Source of the DNA: Bacillota bacterium
Lineage (GTDB): Bacteria > Bacillota > Clostridia > Christensenellales > Aristaeellaceae
Assembly (NCBI GenBank): GCA_023413135.1
Contig: JAEZQK010000025.1
Location: forward strand, 1 to 57,691
Direction: 5' to 3'
DNA: 57,691 bases
Each line of letters starts with the position of its first letter. Within the stretch, counting starts at the first letter, position 1. The notes under the pieces were generated by a model. That model was not told where the DNA came from. It did not search any database and saw only the letters and a program-made list of their open reading frames with translations. The translations under genes and the position numbers were made by a program. Below are positions 1 to 8,419 of the stretch, piece after piece.

Positions 1-65
1 GCGTCGGCCATGTTCTCCGCCACAATCAAGGGGCCGGCAACCTTCACAATGGTTCCCAGAGCCAT
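1..65 (-). CDS. atpA: V-type ATP synthase subunit A, N-terminal fragment
   Basis: Only the first 21 codons are in the window. They read M-A-L-G-T-I-V-K-V-A-G-P-L-I-V-A, the usual opening of the catalytic A subunit of V/A-type ATPases (beta-barrel start ending in the G-P-L-V/I motif). The gene follows subunit F with a 5-base gap, the standard order in bacterial V-ATPase operons. The nucleotide-binding parts lie outside the window, so nothing can be said about catalytic residues. Confidence 0.85.
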   Translation of the reverse strand, partial: MALGTIVKVAGPLIVAENMAD

Positions 66-70
66 GTTCA

Positions 71-409
71 CTACTCCTCTTTCCTGTCGTTGTTGAATAG
101 AATATCCGCCCCGATGGCCTTTTCCACGTTTGACCGCACCCGCTTTATGCCAAAGCCGTCCGCGCCCTGGCTGCCCGGGATGGGGATGATGGCCGTATCC
201 GGGGAGGTTTTATACCGTTCCAGCGCCTCGGGTACCTGGCGGGCGGCAGATTCGGTGATGAAGATCACAGGGACGCCTTCCTTTACCAGGTGAAACAGCG
301 CGGCTGTCGTTTCTTCCGGTGTTTTGGTGGGAATCACCTTCATGCCGATGGCCTTGAAGGCCAGCACTGCATCGCGTTCTCCCACTACGCCCATGGTTTT
401 ACCGGCCAT
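71..409 (-). CDS. atpF: V-type ATP synthase subunit F
   Basis: About 112 residues, the normal size for the central-stalk F subunit. It starts with the family hallmark G-V-V-G-E-R-D-A-V-L-A-F, followed by the alternating Rossmann-like pattern ending in I-P-I-P. Subunit F docks on the D rotor shaft and couples rotation to V1. The reading frame overlaps the end of subunit C, so translation is probably coupled. Two starts are possible: GTG at 418, three bases after an AAAGGA, or ATG at 409. I list the ATG because the GTG is too close to the ribosome site, but this is not certain. Confidence 0.88.
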   Translation of the reverse strand: MAGKTMGVVGERDAVLAFKAIGMKVIPTKTPEETTAALFHLVKEGVPVIFITESAARQVPEALERYKTSPDTAIIPIPGSQGADGFGIKRVRSNVEKAIGADILFNNDRKEE

Positions 410-1379
410 ACAGCTCACGCATCCTTTCCCGAATGGCTTCCTGCGGGAAACCGTTTGCCTTGCCGGCCAGGATCAGCCGCACGGCCGCCGCCTCCCGCTC
501 CACTGCCAGAAGATAGCCGATGATGGGTTCCAGGGAAAGAGACGCGATTCGGTAAGGCGTAAACAAGGACAGCAAATAGTCGTCCATCGCTTTTTCCAGC
601 GCAGGCAGCTTGTTGTTTTCCAAAACGGCGGCCTGGGCTGCGGAGACGACGTGTTTGCCATAGGCACCAAGAAGTTTTGGCAGCTTTTCCGGGGATTCGG
701 CGGCTTTCAGCCATGTATCCATTGAATAGGTGCCATTCTTCAAAAGGACACGCCTTAAAAACGTTTCGTCCTTGCCCATGGTACGTATGCGCAGAATCAT
801 CAGGACATTGACCAAATCCACCTTGGCCTGAAAGAACTTCCGTACGACCGGTACATTCTTGCCGGAGAGCTTTTCAAAGATCATGTCATACAATGCATGA
901 TCCAGTGCCACATCGATCTCCATGGCATCAGTCTGGACGGCAAGGCGTTTCTCCAGCTCCGCCATCGTTTGCGCAAGAATGGGCGGAAGATCTTTGTATG
1001 TGTGCTCCGTCACATCATGGGTAAGCTTGGAAAGGGGCATCGTGCCGCATTCCGACAGGTATGCGGGCTTTTCCCCCAGGCACCGTGCCTTTAGAAGCGT
1101 TTTCAGGTTATGAACATCGTATCGAAGCAGGAAACAATCGGTGATCTCAGGTTCCGGAGACAAATCGCGGACAAGCTTGCAAGCCTTCTGAACACGCTGA
1201 AGGGACAGTTGCTCATAGTCCAGCCCCTCGCCGCTTTCCCACCCTATCTCCGAAAGCGCCCGCTGCGCCTCCCTCAAAGAGGGAGCGGAAAGCAGCCTTT
1301 CAAGCCGGCTTGTGTCCAGCGCATCCTTTTTAAGCACGCTAATGCGCCCCACAGCATACGGTATGCTCAACTGCGGCAA
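399..1379 (-). CDS. atpC: V-type ATP synthase subunit C
   Basis: 326 residues, mostly helical, matching subunit C (AtpC/NtpC), the socket joining the central stalk to the membrane K ring. Typical segments are Y-A-V-G-R-I near the N-terminus and R-Y-D-V-H-N-L-K-T-L-L-K-A-R around residues 85-98. The start is a TTG at 1379: AAGGAGGG lies seven bases upstream and no better start exists. It sits between subunits E and F in the operon. Confidence 0.88.
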   Translation of the reverse strand: MPQLSIPYAVGRISVLKKDALDTSRLERLLSAPSLREAQRALSEIGWESGEGLDYEQLSLQRVQKACKLVRDLSPEPEITDCFLLRYDVHNLKTLLKARCLGEKPAYLSECGTMPLSKLTHDVTEHTYKDLPPILAQTMAELEKRLAVQTDAMEIDVALDHALYDMIFEKLSGKNVPVVRKFFQAKVDLVNVLMILRIRTMGKDETFLRRVLLKNGTYSMDTWLKAAESPEKLPKLLGAYGKHVVSAAQAAVLENNKLPALEKAMDDYLLSLFTPYRIASLSLEPIIGYLLAVEREAAAVRLILAGKANGFPQEAIRERMRELYGR

Positions 1380-1410
1380 GGACCAGCCCTCCTTCTTTCG
1401 GTCGATAGGT

Positions 1411-2004
1411 TTATGCGTAGAGAATGGAAGCCACCTCGGCCTCCAGTTGAAGCCGCCGGGCCTGAAGCAGTGCCTCCAGCGTGCAGTTGATTTCCATGCC
1501 TTCTCCCAATAAGATCACACCCGTAACGCCCGGACGGCGCTCGGAACTTACGGTGATCCGGCCAGGCTTAAAGGCGGCAATAAGCGCCGCGTTTGCCTTG
1601 TCCACAAAAGCGGGAGTAAACCAGGCATCATTTTGCGCCCCAACCAGCAGCGATTCCGTTCCCTTGGCGATCGATACCACCATGGGCAGGAAGAATGCTT
1701 CCATCTGCTCAGGTTCCATTTGCCGGAGTTTGGTAAGAGCGGCTTGAAAAGCCTGGTCCATCAGCTGGCGTTTGGCAGAAAGGAGCAGCTTGCGCTCGTC
1801 CAGTTCCGCCATGCGGTGCATCCTAAGTTCCAACGCCTCAGCTTCCGTCCGGGCCTTGGAGACAGTCTCTTCCCGCAGCCGGGCGATCTTTTTTTCGGAC
1901 TCGGTACGAATGGCTTCCGCCCGCTCCCCCGCTTCCTTGAGCAGAACGGCGGCAGCCTTATGGCCATCGGCGCCGATCTTTTCCAGGATGGCTTGTGCGT
2001 TCAT
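1411..2004 (-). CDS. atpE: V-type ATP synthase subunit E (peripheral stalk)
   Basis: 197 residues. The first 100 are rich in Glu, Lys, Ala and Arg in a long amphipathic helix; the C-terminal part is a mixed globular domain that holds the top of V1. This is the usual architecture of the peripheral-stalk E subunit, which pairs with the small coiled-coil subunit encoded at 4438-4767. A purine-rich ribosome site (GGGAGAGG) precedes the ATG. It lies 12 bases after subunit K. Confidence 0.86.
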   Translation of the reverse strand: MNAQAILEKIGADGHKAAAVLLKEAGERAEAIRTESEKKIARLREETVSKARTEAEALELRMHRMAELDERKLLLSAKRQLMDQAFQAALTKLRQMEPEQMEAFFLPMVVSIAKGTESLLVGAQNDAWFTPAFVDKANAALIAAFKPGRITVSSERRPGVTGVILLGEGMEINCTLEALLQARRLQLEAEVASILYA

Positions 2005-2016
2005 TGCGCCTCTCCC

Positions 2017-2490
2017 TTACAGCTTGATGGAGTTGACCACCAGGAAGGAAACAAGCAGCGCAAGCACGGCGTAGGTTTCCACCATAACGGTCATGGTGAT
2101 GCCTTTACCACTCATTTCAGGACGCTGACCGGTCATCAGCATGCCGGCGGCTGCCACCTTGCCCTGCTTAATGGCAGAATAATATCCAACGATGGCAATA
2201 GGCAGGCAACCCACGATATAGGCCAACCCTTGCTCTATCGAAATGGCCTTCATAACCCCGCCCAACACGCCTGTGTTGATCAGCACGATGACGGCAATCA
2301 GGAAGCCGTAGATACCCTGTGTGGCGGGAAGCAGCTGCAAAACCAGGAGCTTGGAGTTGACTTCCGGATTTTCAGTGGAAACGCCGGCGTTTGTTTCGCC
2401 CGCCAGGCCAACACCTTTGCTGGAGCCCATGCCTGCAAGCAACACCGCGAGGGCAGCACCGAGAAGCGCAAGAATCTGACCGATTGACAT
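2017..2490 (-). CDS. atpK: V-type ATP synthase subunit K (proteolipid, c-ring)
   Basis: 157 residues forming two helical hairpins, the duplicated 16-kDa-type proteolipid of the rotor ring. Residues corresponding to the Na+ site described for Enterococcus hirae NtpK are all visible: L54-P55-A56-T57-Q58, Q109 in the third helix and E138 in the fourth. This suggests, but does not prove, that the enzyme is coupled to Na+ rather than H+. An AAGGAGG ribosome site precedes the ATG. The gene follows subunit I by 56 bases. Confidence 0.9.
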   Translation of the reverse strand: MSIGQILALLGAALAVLLAGMGSSKGVGLAGETNAGVSTENPEVNSKLLVLQLLPATQGIYGFLIAVIVLINTGVLGGVMKAISIEQGLAYIVGCLPIAIVGYYSAIKQGKVAAAGMLMTGQRPEMSGKGITMTVMVETYAVLALLVSFLVVNSIKL

Positions 2491-2546
2491 GGTAATATCC
2501 TCCTTAGAATAGAGTAAATTTGTATTTCGTCACATCAATGCGCCTC

Positions 2547-4451
2547 TTAAGCATCCTTGATGCGGACGTAACGCGTGTTTTCCTCCAATGGCAAGAAAGG
2601 TTTCCCGCCATCCTCATAGAATTTCCCAAAAAACTCAATGTATTGCAGCCGGCTGGAATGTACGTAAGCGCCCAGGATGTTGATGCCAGCGTTGAACAGG
2701 TGTCCTCCCACAAACAGCCCGGCTCCAAGAACCTTGCCGATGATACCGGCTGAAAATACCATGCCGACCAATTGATTGATGACCATGCCGATAACACCGG
2801 TGGCAAGGCCCATGCCAAACAGGCGCATATAGCTTAATAGATCGCTGACCCAGCTTGTGATGCCATATAATGCGCCCAGGCCGCTGATCAGCCGCTTGAA
2901 TAGGTTTTTGCTCTTGTTGCGCCCGGCGGTAAGCAATACAATGCCGGCGCCCGCGATGGCGAGAATCTTGCCAATCTGCGCTGTTGCGGGCAGGATCAGC
3001 AGTCCCAGCCCTACGATCAGCATGAACCAACTGAACTGATCATACAGCGCGTCCAAGGGTTTCCCACGCTTGAAGTTCAAAGAAGCGCCTACGAACAAAC
3101 CCGTGAACAGGTGCACTGCACCGATGGCCACACAAAGCGCCATGACAGGCAAAGCATTGTTGATGGGGTCAAAATAGACAGGCAACGGCGCAAAGCCGAA
3201 CCACGTGTTGTACATGAACCCCCAAAACAATGTTGAAATGCCGCCGAGGGTCAATATCCACATCAGGCGCTTTGCACCCGTGGAAGGCTTGGCTATTTTG
3301 ATAATCAAAGGGATCACCAGCGCCATCAACAACCCATATCCCGCGTCGGATACCATCATGCCAAAGAAGAGGGCAAAGAAGGGCATCATGACCGCCGTGG
3401 GGTCAAGGCTGTAAGGCGCCGGCAGGGAAAAGCCTGAGACTACCATTTCAAAGGGCGCCGCCACGCGGTTGTTACGAAGCATGACAGGCGGGTCATCCCC
3501 CTCTGCAGGCGTTTCAGCCTCCATGCAAGCGGTGGGTGAAACCTTCGTAAGTTTATCTCTTACCTTCTCCACCATAGCTGCGGGCACCCACCCTTTTAAA
3601 AGGAAGGTGGTCTCTGTGGATGCAAAGCGGTTCGCGGCCGCAAGCCTGTCCCTTTGGGCTATGAGGATGTCATATAATATTCTTAGTTCCGGCAAATTCT
3701 TGGAGAGAGCAGCAAGCTCTGCATCCAATTGCTGATACCCCCCCGCAACGCCGGCAAGCTCTTTTTCCCATGCTTCCAGTTGTTGGCGGGGTGTTCCCTG
3801 TATATCACCAAATACAGTCGGCGTAAAACCGGCTTCTTTCAGGTCAGCCTGGAAAGCTTCGTTTGCAGACAGATGAGCCACGGCATATACATACACCGTT
3901 TCTTGTTTCATACCCACTTCCATAAGTGCTACAGGTTCCGCTGCCCATTTGGAGGCAACTTCCTGAAAGACTCTTTTGGGCATGGTGCCAGCCTGCTGCA
4001 CCGTATCGCGGGTGTCATGGATAAGGCCGGTGGGAATATCCAAACCGATCCAGGGTTCAAGCTGCTCCATGGCGGCACGCAGGCGTGCTTCCTGACCCTT
4101 CAGTTCCCCCGCACGCTGCTCGCATCTCTCAGCTTGCGCCACGGTTTGCATATGGTGCATCTTCTGAGATAGAACCTTCTCTGCCTGCTCCCTTGAGATT
4201 TCCGGCTTGCTGCCAAAAAGCGGAGGCTTTACCTTGTCGTAGCGGCTCAGTTTGTCGATTGCCCAGCGAAGCCGGCTGATTTCCTCCTCAGCCTTTGCAA
4301 GGCCGCCTTCCTTTGCCAGAAAGGGTTGCATCCCCTCTTCCGGTATATCGGTGATTTGAATGCAGCCCATGCGCTGAATGGCGTGAAGCAGCTTCTCCTT
4401 ATCCATAAGCGGCGCCAGGAGCGTCAGGCGTTTCATTTCAACGATTGCCAT
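2547..4451 (-). CDS. atpI: V-type ATP synthase subunit I (membrane stator)
   Basis: 634 residues. The N-terminal half (about 1-340) is soluble and coiled-coil rich. The C-terminal half carries roughly seven to eight membrane helices, including the family signature F-F-G-M-M-V-S-D-A-G-Y-G-L near residue 365. This subunit forms the half-channels facing the K ring and the membrane end of the peripheral stalks. Its ATG overlaps the end of the upstream coiled-coil subunit by 14 bases. Confidence 0.92.
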   Translation of the reverse strand: MAIVEMKRLTLLAPLMDKEKLLHAIQRMGCIQITDIPEEGMQPFLAKEGGLAKAEEEISRLRWAIDKLSRYDKVKPPLFGSKPEISREQAEKVLSQKMHHMQTVAQAERCEQRAGELKGQEARLRAAMEQLEPWIGLDIPTGLIHDTRDTVQQAGTMPKRVFQEVASKWAAEPVALMEVGMKQETVYVYAVAHLSANEAFQADLKEAGFTPTVFGDIQGTPRQQLEAWEKELAGVAGGYQQLDAELAALSKNLPELRILYDILIAQRDRLAAANRFASTETTFLLKGWVPAAMVEKVRDKLTKVSPTACMEAETPAEGDDPPVMLRNNRVAAPFEMVVSGFSLPAPYSLDPTAVMMPFFALFFGMMVSDAGYGLLMALVIPLIIKIAKPSTGAKRLMWILTLGGISTLFWGFMYNTWFGFAPLPVYFDPINNALPVMALCVAIGAVHLFTGLFVGASLNFKRGKPLDALYDQFSWFMLIVGLGLLILPATAQIGKILAIAGAGIVLLTAGRNKSKNLFKRLISGLGALYGITSWVSDLLSYMRLFGMGLATGVIGMVINQLVGMVFSAGIIGKVLGAGLFVGGHLFNAGINILGAYVHSSRLQYIEFFGKFYEDGGKPFLPLEENTRYVRIKDA

Positions 4452-4767
4452 CGCTTAATACCCTCTTTACGATCCTGTCCGCCGCCTCAAAAAGGCGCTG
4501 CTGCGAGGCGTCCATCATTTCATTGCGCGCCTGTTCCTGGCCTGCGGCCAGCTGCTTTAGCTCAAGCTCCACCTGCGTCTTCTTTTCGTCCAGTATGCTT
4601 TGGAGAAGAGCGCGGTGCTCCACTGCCGCACGCCGCTCGTTCTCCGTGCAGGCGTCGGTCACTCCCTTAATGATTTCCCTGGCTTCCCGCTGGGCGTTTG
4701 CGCGCTCCGCCTCCGCCCGGGCTTCCGCCTCCTGAATGCTTTTGAGCAATTCCAGAGACAATTTCAT
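4438..4767 (-). CDS. atpH: V-type ATPase small coiled-coil stalk subunit (G/H-like)
   Basis: 109 residues, almost entirely charged and Ala-rich helix, with the start M-K-L-S-L-E-L-L-K-S-I-Q-E-A-E-A. This is the expected form of the H (or G) peripheral-stalk subunit that pairs with subunit E. It is the first gene of the V-ATPase set and overlaps subunit I. Sequence conservation in this family is low, so the call rests on size, coiled coil and position. Confidence 0.75.
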   Translation of the reverse strand: MKLSLELLKSIQEAEARAEAERANAQREAREIIKGVTDACTENERRAAVEHRALLQSILDEKKTQVELELKQLAAGQEQARNEMMDASQQRLFEAADRIVKRVLSDGNR

Positions 4768-4788
4768 TCACCCCTTGCAAAATTGCGG

Positions 4789-5418
4789 TTATTTGGTGCC
4801 AAACAGCCTGTCGCCCGCATCACCCAGGCCTGGTACGATATAACCGTGCTCGTTGAGCTTTTCGTCCAGGCACGCCACATAGATATCAACATCAGGATGG
4901 TCTTTATTGACCCGCGCAATTCCTTCCGGCGCGGCAATGAGAGAAACGAGCCGTACATTGAAGCAGTTACGCTTTTTGATAAAGCTGATGGCGGCGCTGG
5001 CGCTGCCGCCGGTGGCCAGCATGGGATCCAGCACCAAAAGCTCCCTGTTTTCCGAATCGGCGGGCAGCTTGCAGTAATACTCAACAGGTTTAAGCGTTTC
5101 CGGATCGCGGTATAGGCCGATGTGGCCCACTTTGGCTGCCGGAACCAGCTTGGTTACGCCATCCACCATGCCAAGACCAGCCCGCAGGATGGGCACGATC
5201 CCAAGCTTCTTACCGCTTAGAACACGTGTCTTGGTCCAGCAGATGGGCGTTTCCACATCCACTTCTTCCGTGGGAAGGTCCCTTGTCACCTCGTACACCA
5301 TCAGCATGGAAATCTCTTCAAGGAGCTCACGGAATTCCTTGGCGCCGGTGTTCTTGTCCCGCATGAGGCTCAACTTGTGCTGAATCAGCGGATGGTCGAA
5401 TACATGGACTTTGCTCAC
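4789..5418 (-). CDS. upp: Uracil phosphoribosyltransferase
   Basis: 209 residues, the normal length. It converts uracil and PRPP to UMP in pyrimidine salvage. The PRPP-binding loop D-P-M-L-A-T-G-G-S-A is at residues 131-140, the uracil-binding end G-D-A-G-D-R-L-F-G-T-K closes the protein, and G-I-V-P-I-L-R-A-G-L-G-M lies near residue 75. It starts at a GTG with AAGGAGG nine bases upstream. Only 21 bases separate it from the V-ATPase genes, so the two may share a transcript. Confidence 0.95.
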   Translation of the reverse strand: MSKVHVFDHPLIQHKLSLMRDKNTGAKEFRELLEEISMLMVYEVTRDLPTEEVDVETPICWTKTRVLSGKKLGIVPILRAGLGMVDGVTKLVPAAKVGHIGLYRDPETLKPVEYYCKLPADSENRELLVLDPMLATGGSASAAISFIKKRNCFNVRLVSLIAAPEGIARVNKDHPDVDIYVACLDEKLNEHGYIVPGLGDAGDRLFGTK

Positions 5419-5767
5419 GGGAGATTCCTCCTTTTCATAATAAACACGCGGCCCAATGGAGCTGCGTGTTCGAAGTGAATAAATGATATGCGCATGCTGC
5501 TTGGAGCGGAGTATTGGCTGGAAGATGAAAGAAAGAATAAGAAGCCCAGCCTTTATTAAAAGGCATCCTCCCCCTATTCGCGCGATCCAGGATGCTTTCC
5601 ATTGTAACTATTTGCCTCAACTCCATGGCCATTACTCCCAATTCCCGACTATTATAGCGTACAATCCGCCCCATGACAACCATTTTTCAAAAAATGATCG
5701 TTGGGCATCCTCAAAGATATGCCAAACCATTGTCGAAATCCCTGTAAGCACGGTACCCTCCGCATGC
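5419..5767. other. Divergent intergenic region upp / lgt
   Basis: About 350 bases without a convincing gene. Two imperfect hairpins can be seen, at 5446-5472 (arms AACACGC and GCGTGTT) and 5561-5602 (arms AAGGCATCCT and AGGATGCTTT, one G-U pair). Read on the minus strand, the second is followed by a short T-rich stretch, so it could act as an attenuator ahead of upp. I see no known riboswitch motif and no T-box sequence. A minus-strand open frame of about 80 codons here has no ribosome site and no recognisable features. Confidence 0.4.
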
Positions 5768-5796
5768 TTGACAGCGATTTAGGGCAAGAATATAAT
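5768..5796 (+). promoter_or_regulatory. Consensus sigma-A promoter of lgt
   Basis: TTGACA (5768-5773), a 17-base spacer and TATAAT (5791-5796): both hexamers are perfect. The start site should fall near 5803. This places the in-frame ATG at 5795 inside the -10 box and rules it out as a translation start. Confidence 0.9.
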
Positions 5797-5824
5797 GGTG
5801 AAAACGCTGGAAAGGGGGCATCCT

Positions 5825-6928
5825 ATGGCTTCTGCGCAACCCGGGCGGCTGGCCTTCGGCATTGTTCCCTGGTACAGCCTGATCATTGTGACCGCCATCG
5901 CACTGGGCGTATATTTATGCGGGCGGGAGGAAAAAAGGCTGGGCTTGCCCAAGGATACGGCCATCGACAGCGTGCTGTGGGCCATCCCCCTTGGGATTAT
6001 CGGCGCACGGCTTTACTATGTAGCCTTTGCCTGGGACCAATTTTCCGGTAATCTGATACGAATTCTCTATGTATGGGAAGGCGGCGTTGCCATCTATGGT
6101 GCACTGCTGGGCGGTCTACTCGGGGTATGGCTGAATGCCAGGCGCAAAAAGATCAATTTGCTTACCCTGCTGGATATGATCGCCCCTTCCGTTGTACTGG
6201 CCCAGGCACTGGGCCGCTGGGGCAATTATTTCAACCTGGAAGCCTATGGGGAAGCAGTTTTGAATCCCGCGTGGCAGTTTTTCCCCTTCGCAGTCTTCAT
6301 CCCGGGCGTGGAGGGCGGTACCTGGCATCTGGCCACTTTTTTTTATGAGTCGGTATGGGATCTTGTTTGCTTTGCGTTGTTGATGGCTTTCCGCAAGCGC
6401 ATGACGCGGCGGGGCGACGTGTTCTTATGGTACGTTTTGCTGTATGGCGCGGGACGGGCCGTGGTGGAAGGGCTACGGCTGGACAGCCTGATGTTCATGA
6501 ATGGGACCATTCGCGTATCCCAATGGCTGAGCTTCCTTGGCATGGCCGCAGTGGTTGCGGTGTTTGCCTTCAGGATGTTGAAAGTTGGCTCCAGAACACT
6601 TTCTTTTGTCGCGACGGTCATTTTTTTGATACATTCCTTCTATCTTTTGTATGCGGCAAAAAGTCCGCCGCCCTATATATGGCCATGGCTGAGCGTGGTT
6701 ATTTTGGCTCTATGCGCTTTTTCCATCGTATGGCCTTGGGGCGAAAAGAGCAAAAAACTTTATCCAGGAATTCCGTTTTTGCTTCTGATCGCCGCGTTTG
6801 CTGCCTTTCTTTTCTTTTATAAGGCTGCGGAGAAGGATTTACTTACCCATACCGTTTTCATTGTCCTGGTCTCGCTTTCTTTCCCGGCGGCGGCGCTGGC
6901 CATATATACGGCCGCTTCCAAATCATAA
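5825..6928 (+). CDS. lgt: Prolipoprotein diacylglyceryl transferase with extended C-terminus
   Basis: About 367 residues, multi-spanning. Lgt attaches diacylglycerol to the lipobox Cys of prelipoproteins at the outer face of the membrane. Family motifs are present in order: W-E-G-G-V-A-I-Y-G-A-L-L-G-G, then G-R-W-G-N-Y-F-N-L-E with the signature Arg, Asn and Glu, then H-L-A-T-F-F-Y-E-S, then G-A-G-R-A-V-V-E-G-L-R. Usual length is 250-300 residues; here about 110 extra hydrophobic residues form around four more membrane helices. The start at 5825 is set by AAAGGGGG at 5811-5818 and by the promoter just upstream. Confidence 0.88.
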   Translation: MASAQPGRLAFGIVPWYSLIIVTAIALGVYLCGREEKRLGLPKDTAIDSVLWAIPLGIIGARLYYVAFAWDQFSGNLIRILYVWEGGVAIYGALLGGLLGVWLNARRKKINLLTLLDMIAPSVVLAQALGRWGNYFNLEAYGEAVLNPAWQFFPFAVFIPGVEGGTWHLATFFYESVWDLVCFALLMAFRKRMTRRGDVFLWYVLLYGAGRAVVEGLRLDSLMFMNGTIRVSQWLSFLGMAAVVAVFAFRMLKVGSRTLSFVATVIFLIHSFYLLYAAKSPPPYIWPWLSVVILALCAFSIVWPWGEKSKKLYPGIPFLLLIAAFAAFLFFYKAAEKDLLTHTVFIVLVSLSFPAAALAIYTAASKS

Positions 6929-6960
6929 TGGCTACTTATTTGTACACAGGAGGACCTTTT

Positions 6961-8397
6961 ATGCGCAATCTTACTTTGATGACGGACTTATACCAGCTTA
7001 CCATGATGTACGGCTACTGGAAGCACAACATGCAAAAGAACCGGGCTGTGTTCGACCTGTATTACCGCAAGCAGGGCGACGTTACTTCCCATGCCATCGC
7101 CGCGGGACTGGAACAGGCCATCGAATATATCCAGAACCTGTCCTTTGATGAGGAGGACCTGCAGTATCTGCGTTCCCTGAAGCTGTTTGACGAACCATTT
7201 TTGCAGGAATTGTCCCATCTTCGCTTTACCGGCGATTTAAGCGCCGTGCCGGAAGGCACCGTTGTTTTCCCGAATGAACCCATCATCAGGGTATACGCGC
7301 CTATCATGGAAGCGCAGTTTATTGAAACGGCGCTGCTGAACATCATCAACCACCAAACGCTGATCGCCACCAAGGCGGCCAGGGTCTGCCAGGCTGCCCA
7401 GGGCGGCAGCGTTCTGGAATTTGGATTGCGGCGCGCCCAAGGGCCTGATGCCGGCATCTACGGTGCCCGGGCCGCTATCATCGGCGGGTGCAGCGCCACC
7501 AGCAATGTATTGACCGGCCAGCTTTTCGGCATCCCCGTCAAGGGCACACACGCCCATAGCTGGGTTATGTCCTTTGGAAGCGAGCTGGAAGCGTTCCGCG
7601 CCTACGCCGAGACCTTCCCGGAAAGTTGCATGTTGTTGGTGGATACGTACGACACGCTGCGAAGCGGCGTTCCCAATGCCATTACCGTCTTTCACGAACT
7701 GCGGGCAAAGGGCTATGAGCCGGTGGGCATCCGCCTGGACAGCGGCGATTTGACATATTTGAGCCGTACAGCCCGGAAGATGCTGGACGATGCAGGATTC
7801 CCAAATGCGAAGATTTTCGCCAGCGGCGACCTGGATGAGGATGTGATCTGGAACCTAAAGGCTCAGGGTGCGCAGATCGATGTATGGGGTGTAGGCACCA
7901 GGCTTATCACCAGCCAGGATAATCCCGCCCTGGGCGGTGTATACAAGCTGGCGGCAGAAGAGGTGAACGGCATTCTTTATCCCCGGATCAAGATTTCCGA
8001 AAACCCACAAAAGATCACCAATCCCGGCCTGAAAGTAATCTACCGCGTCTACGACAGGCAATCGGAAAAGGCGGTGGCCGATCTGATCGCTTTGGAAGAA
8101 GAGCACTACGACGCATCAAAGCCCTTGCGGCTGTTTGACCCGGAAAACACATGGAAGACCATGACCGTTACGGATTATATTCTGCGGCCCCTGCTTGTGC
8201 CCGTCTTTTCCGCGGGTGAGCTTGTGTATAAATCCCCCAGCCTGCCTACGATACAAGCCAATGCCGCCCGGGAGTTGGACTCCTTCTGGGGCGAATACAA
8301 ACGGCTCCAATCCCCCCACCGTTATAAGGTGGACCTGAGCCAGCCGCTGTATGATTTGAAGCAACAATTGCTATCCACCAGCAACAAAACCGTTTGA
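6961..8397 (+). CDS. pncB: Nicotinate phosphoribosyltransferase
   Basis: 478 residues. It makes nicotinate mononucleotide from nicotinate and PRPP (Preiss-Handler route to NAD). The start M-R-N-L-T-L-M-T-D-L-Y-Q-L-T-M is typical, as are E-F-G-L-R-R-A-Q-G-P-D, G-T-H-A-H-S-W-V-M (with the catalytic-loop His) and G-I-R-L-D-S-G-D. AGGAGG eight bases upstream fixes the ATG at 6961; an in-frame ATG 33 bases earlier overlaps the lgt stop and lacks such a site. It is probably cotranscribed with lgt. Confidence 0.95.
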   Translation: MRNLTLMTDLYQLTMMYGYWKHNMQKNRAVFDLYYRKQGDVTSHAIAAGLEQAIEYIQNLSFDEEDLQYLRSLKLFDEPFLQELSHLRFTGDLSAVPEGTVVFPNEPIIRVYAPIMEAQFIETALLNIINHQTLIATKAARVCQAAQGGSVLEFGLRRAQGPDAGIYGARAAIIGGCSATSNVLTGQLFGIPVKGTHAHSWVMSFGSELEAFRAYAETFPESCMLLVDTYDTLRSGVPNAITVFHELRAKGYEPVGIRLDSGDLTYLSRTARKMLDDAGFPNAKIFASGDLDEDVIWNLKAQGAQIDVWGVGTRLITSQDNPALGGVYKLAAEEVNGILYPRIKISENPQKITNPGLKVIYRVYDRQSEKAVADLIALEEEHYDASKPLRLFDPENTWKTMTVTDYILRPLLVPVFSAGELVYKSPSLPTIQANAARELDSFWGEYKRLQSPHRYKVDLSQPLYDLKQQLLSTSNKTV

Positions 8398-8419
8398 TTG
8401 CAAAAGAGGGGGCAGCGCC

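Noticed and set aside
5561..5602. T-box or known riboswitch ahead of upp
   Set aside because: No T-box sequence or recognisable aptamer core; only a simple imperfect hairpin.
5435..5683. An 82-codon minus-strand frame upstream of upp
   Set aside because: No ribosome site, no recognisable motifs, and it overlaps hairpins in the intergenic region.
5795..5824. Upstream in-frame ATG as lgt start
   Set aside because: It lies inside the -10 box of a perfect sigma-A promoter and could not be in the transcript.
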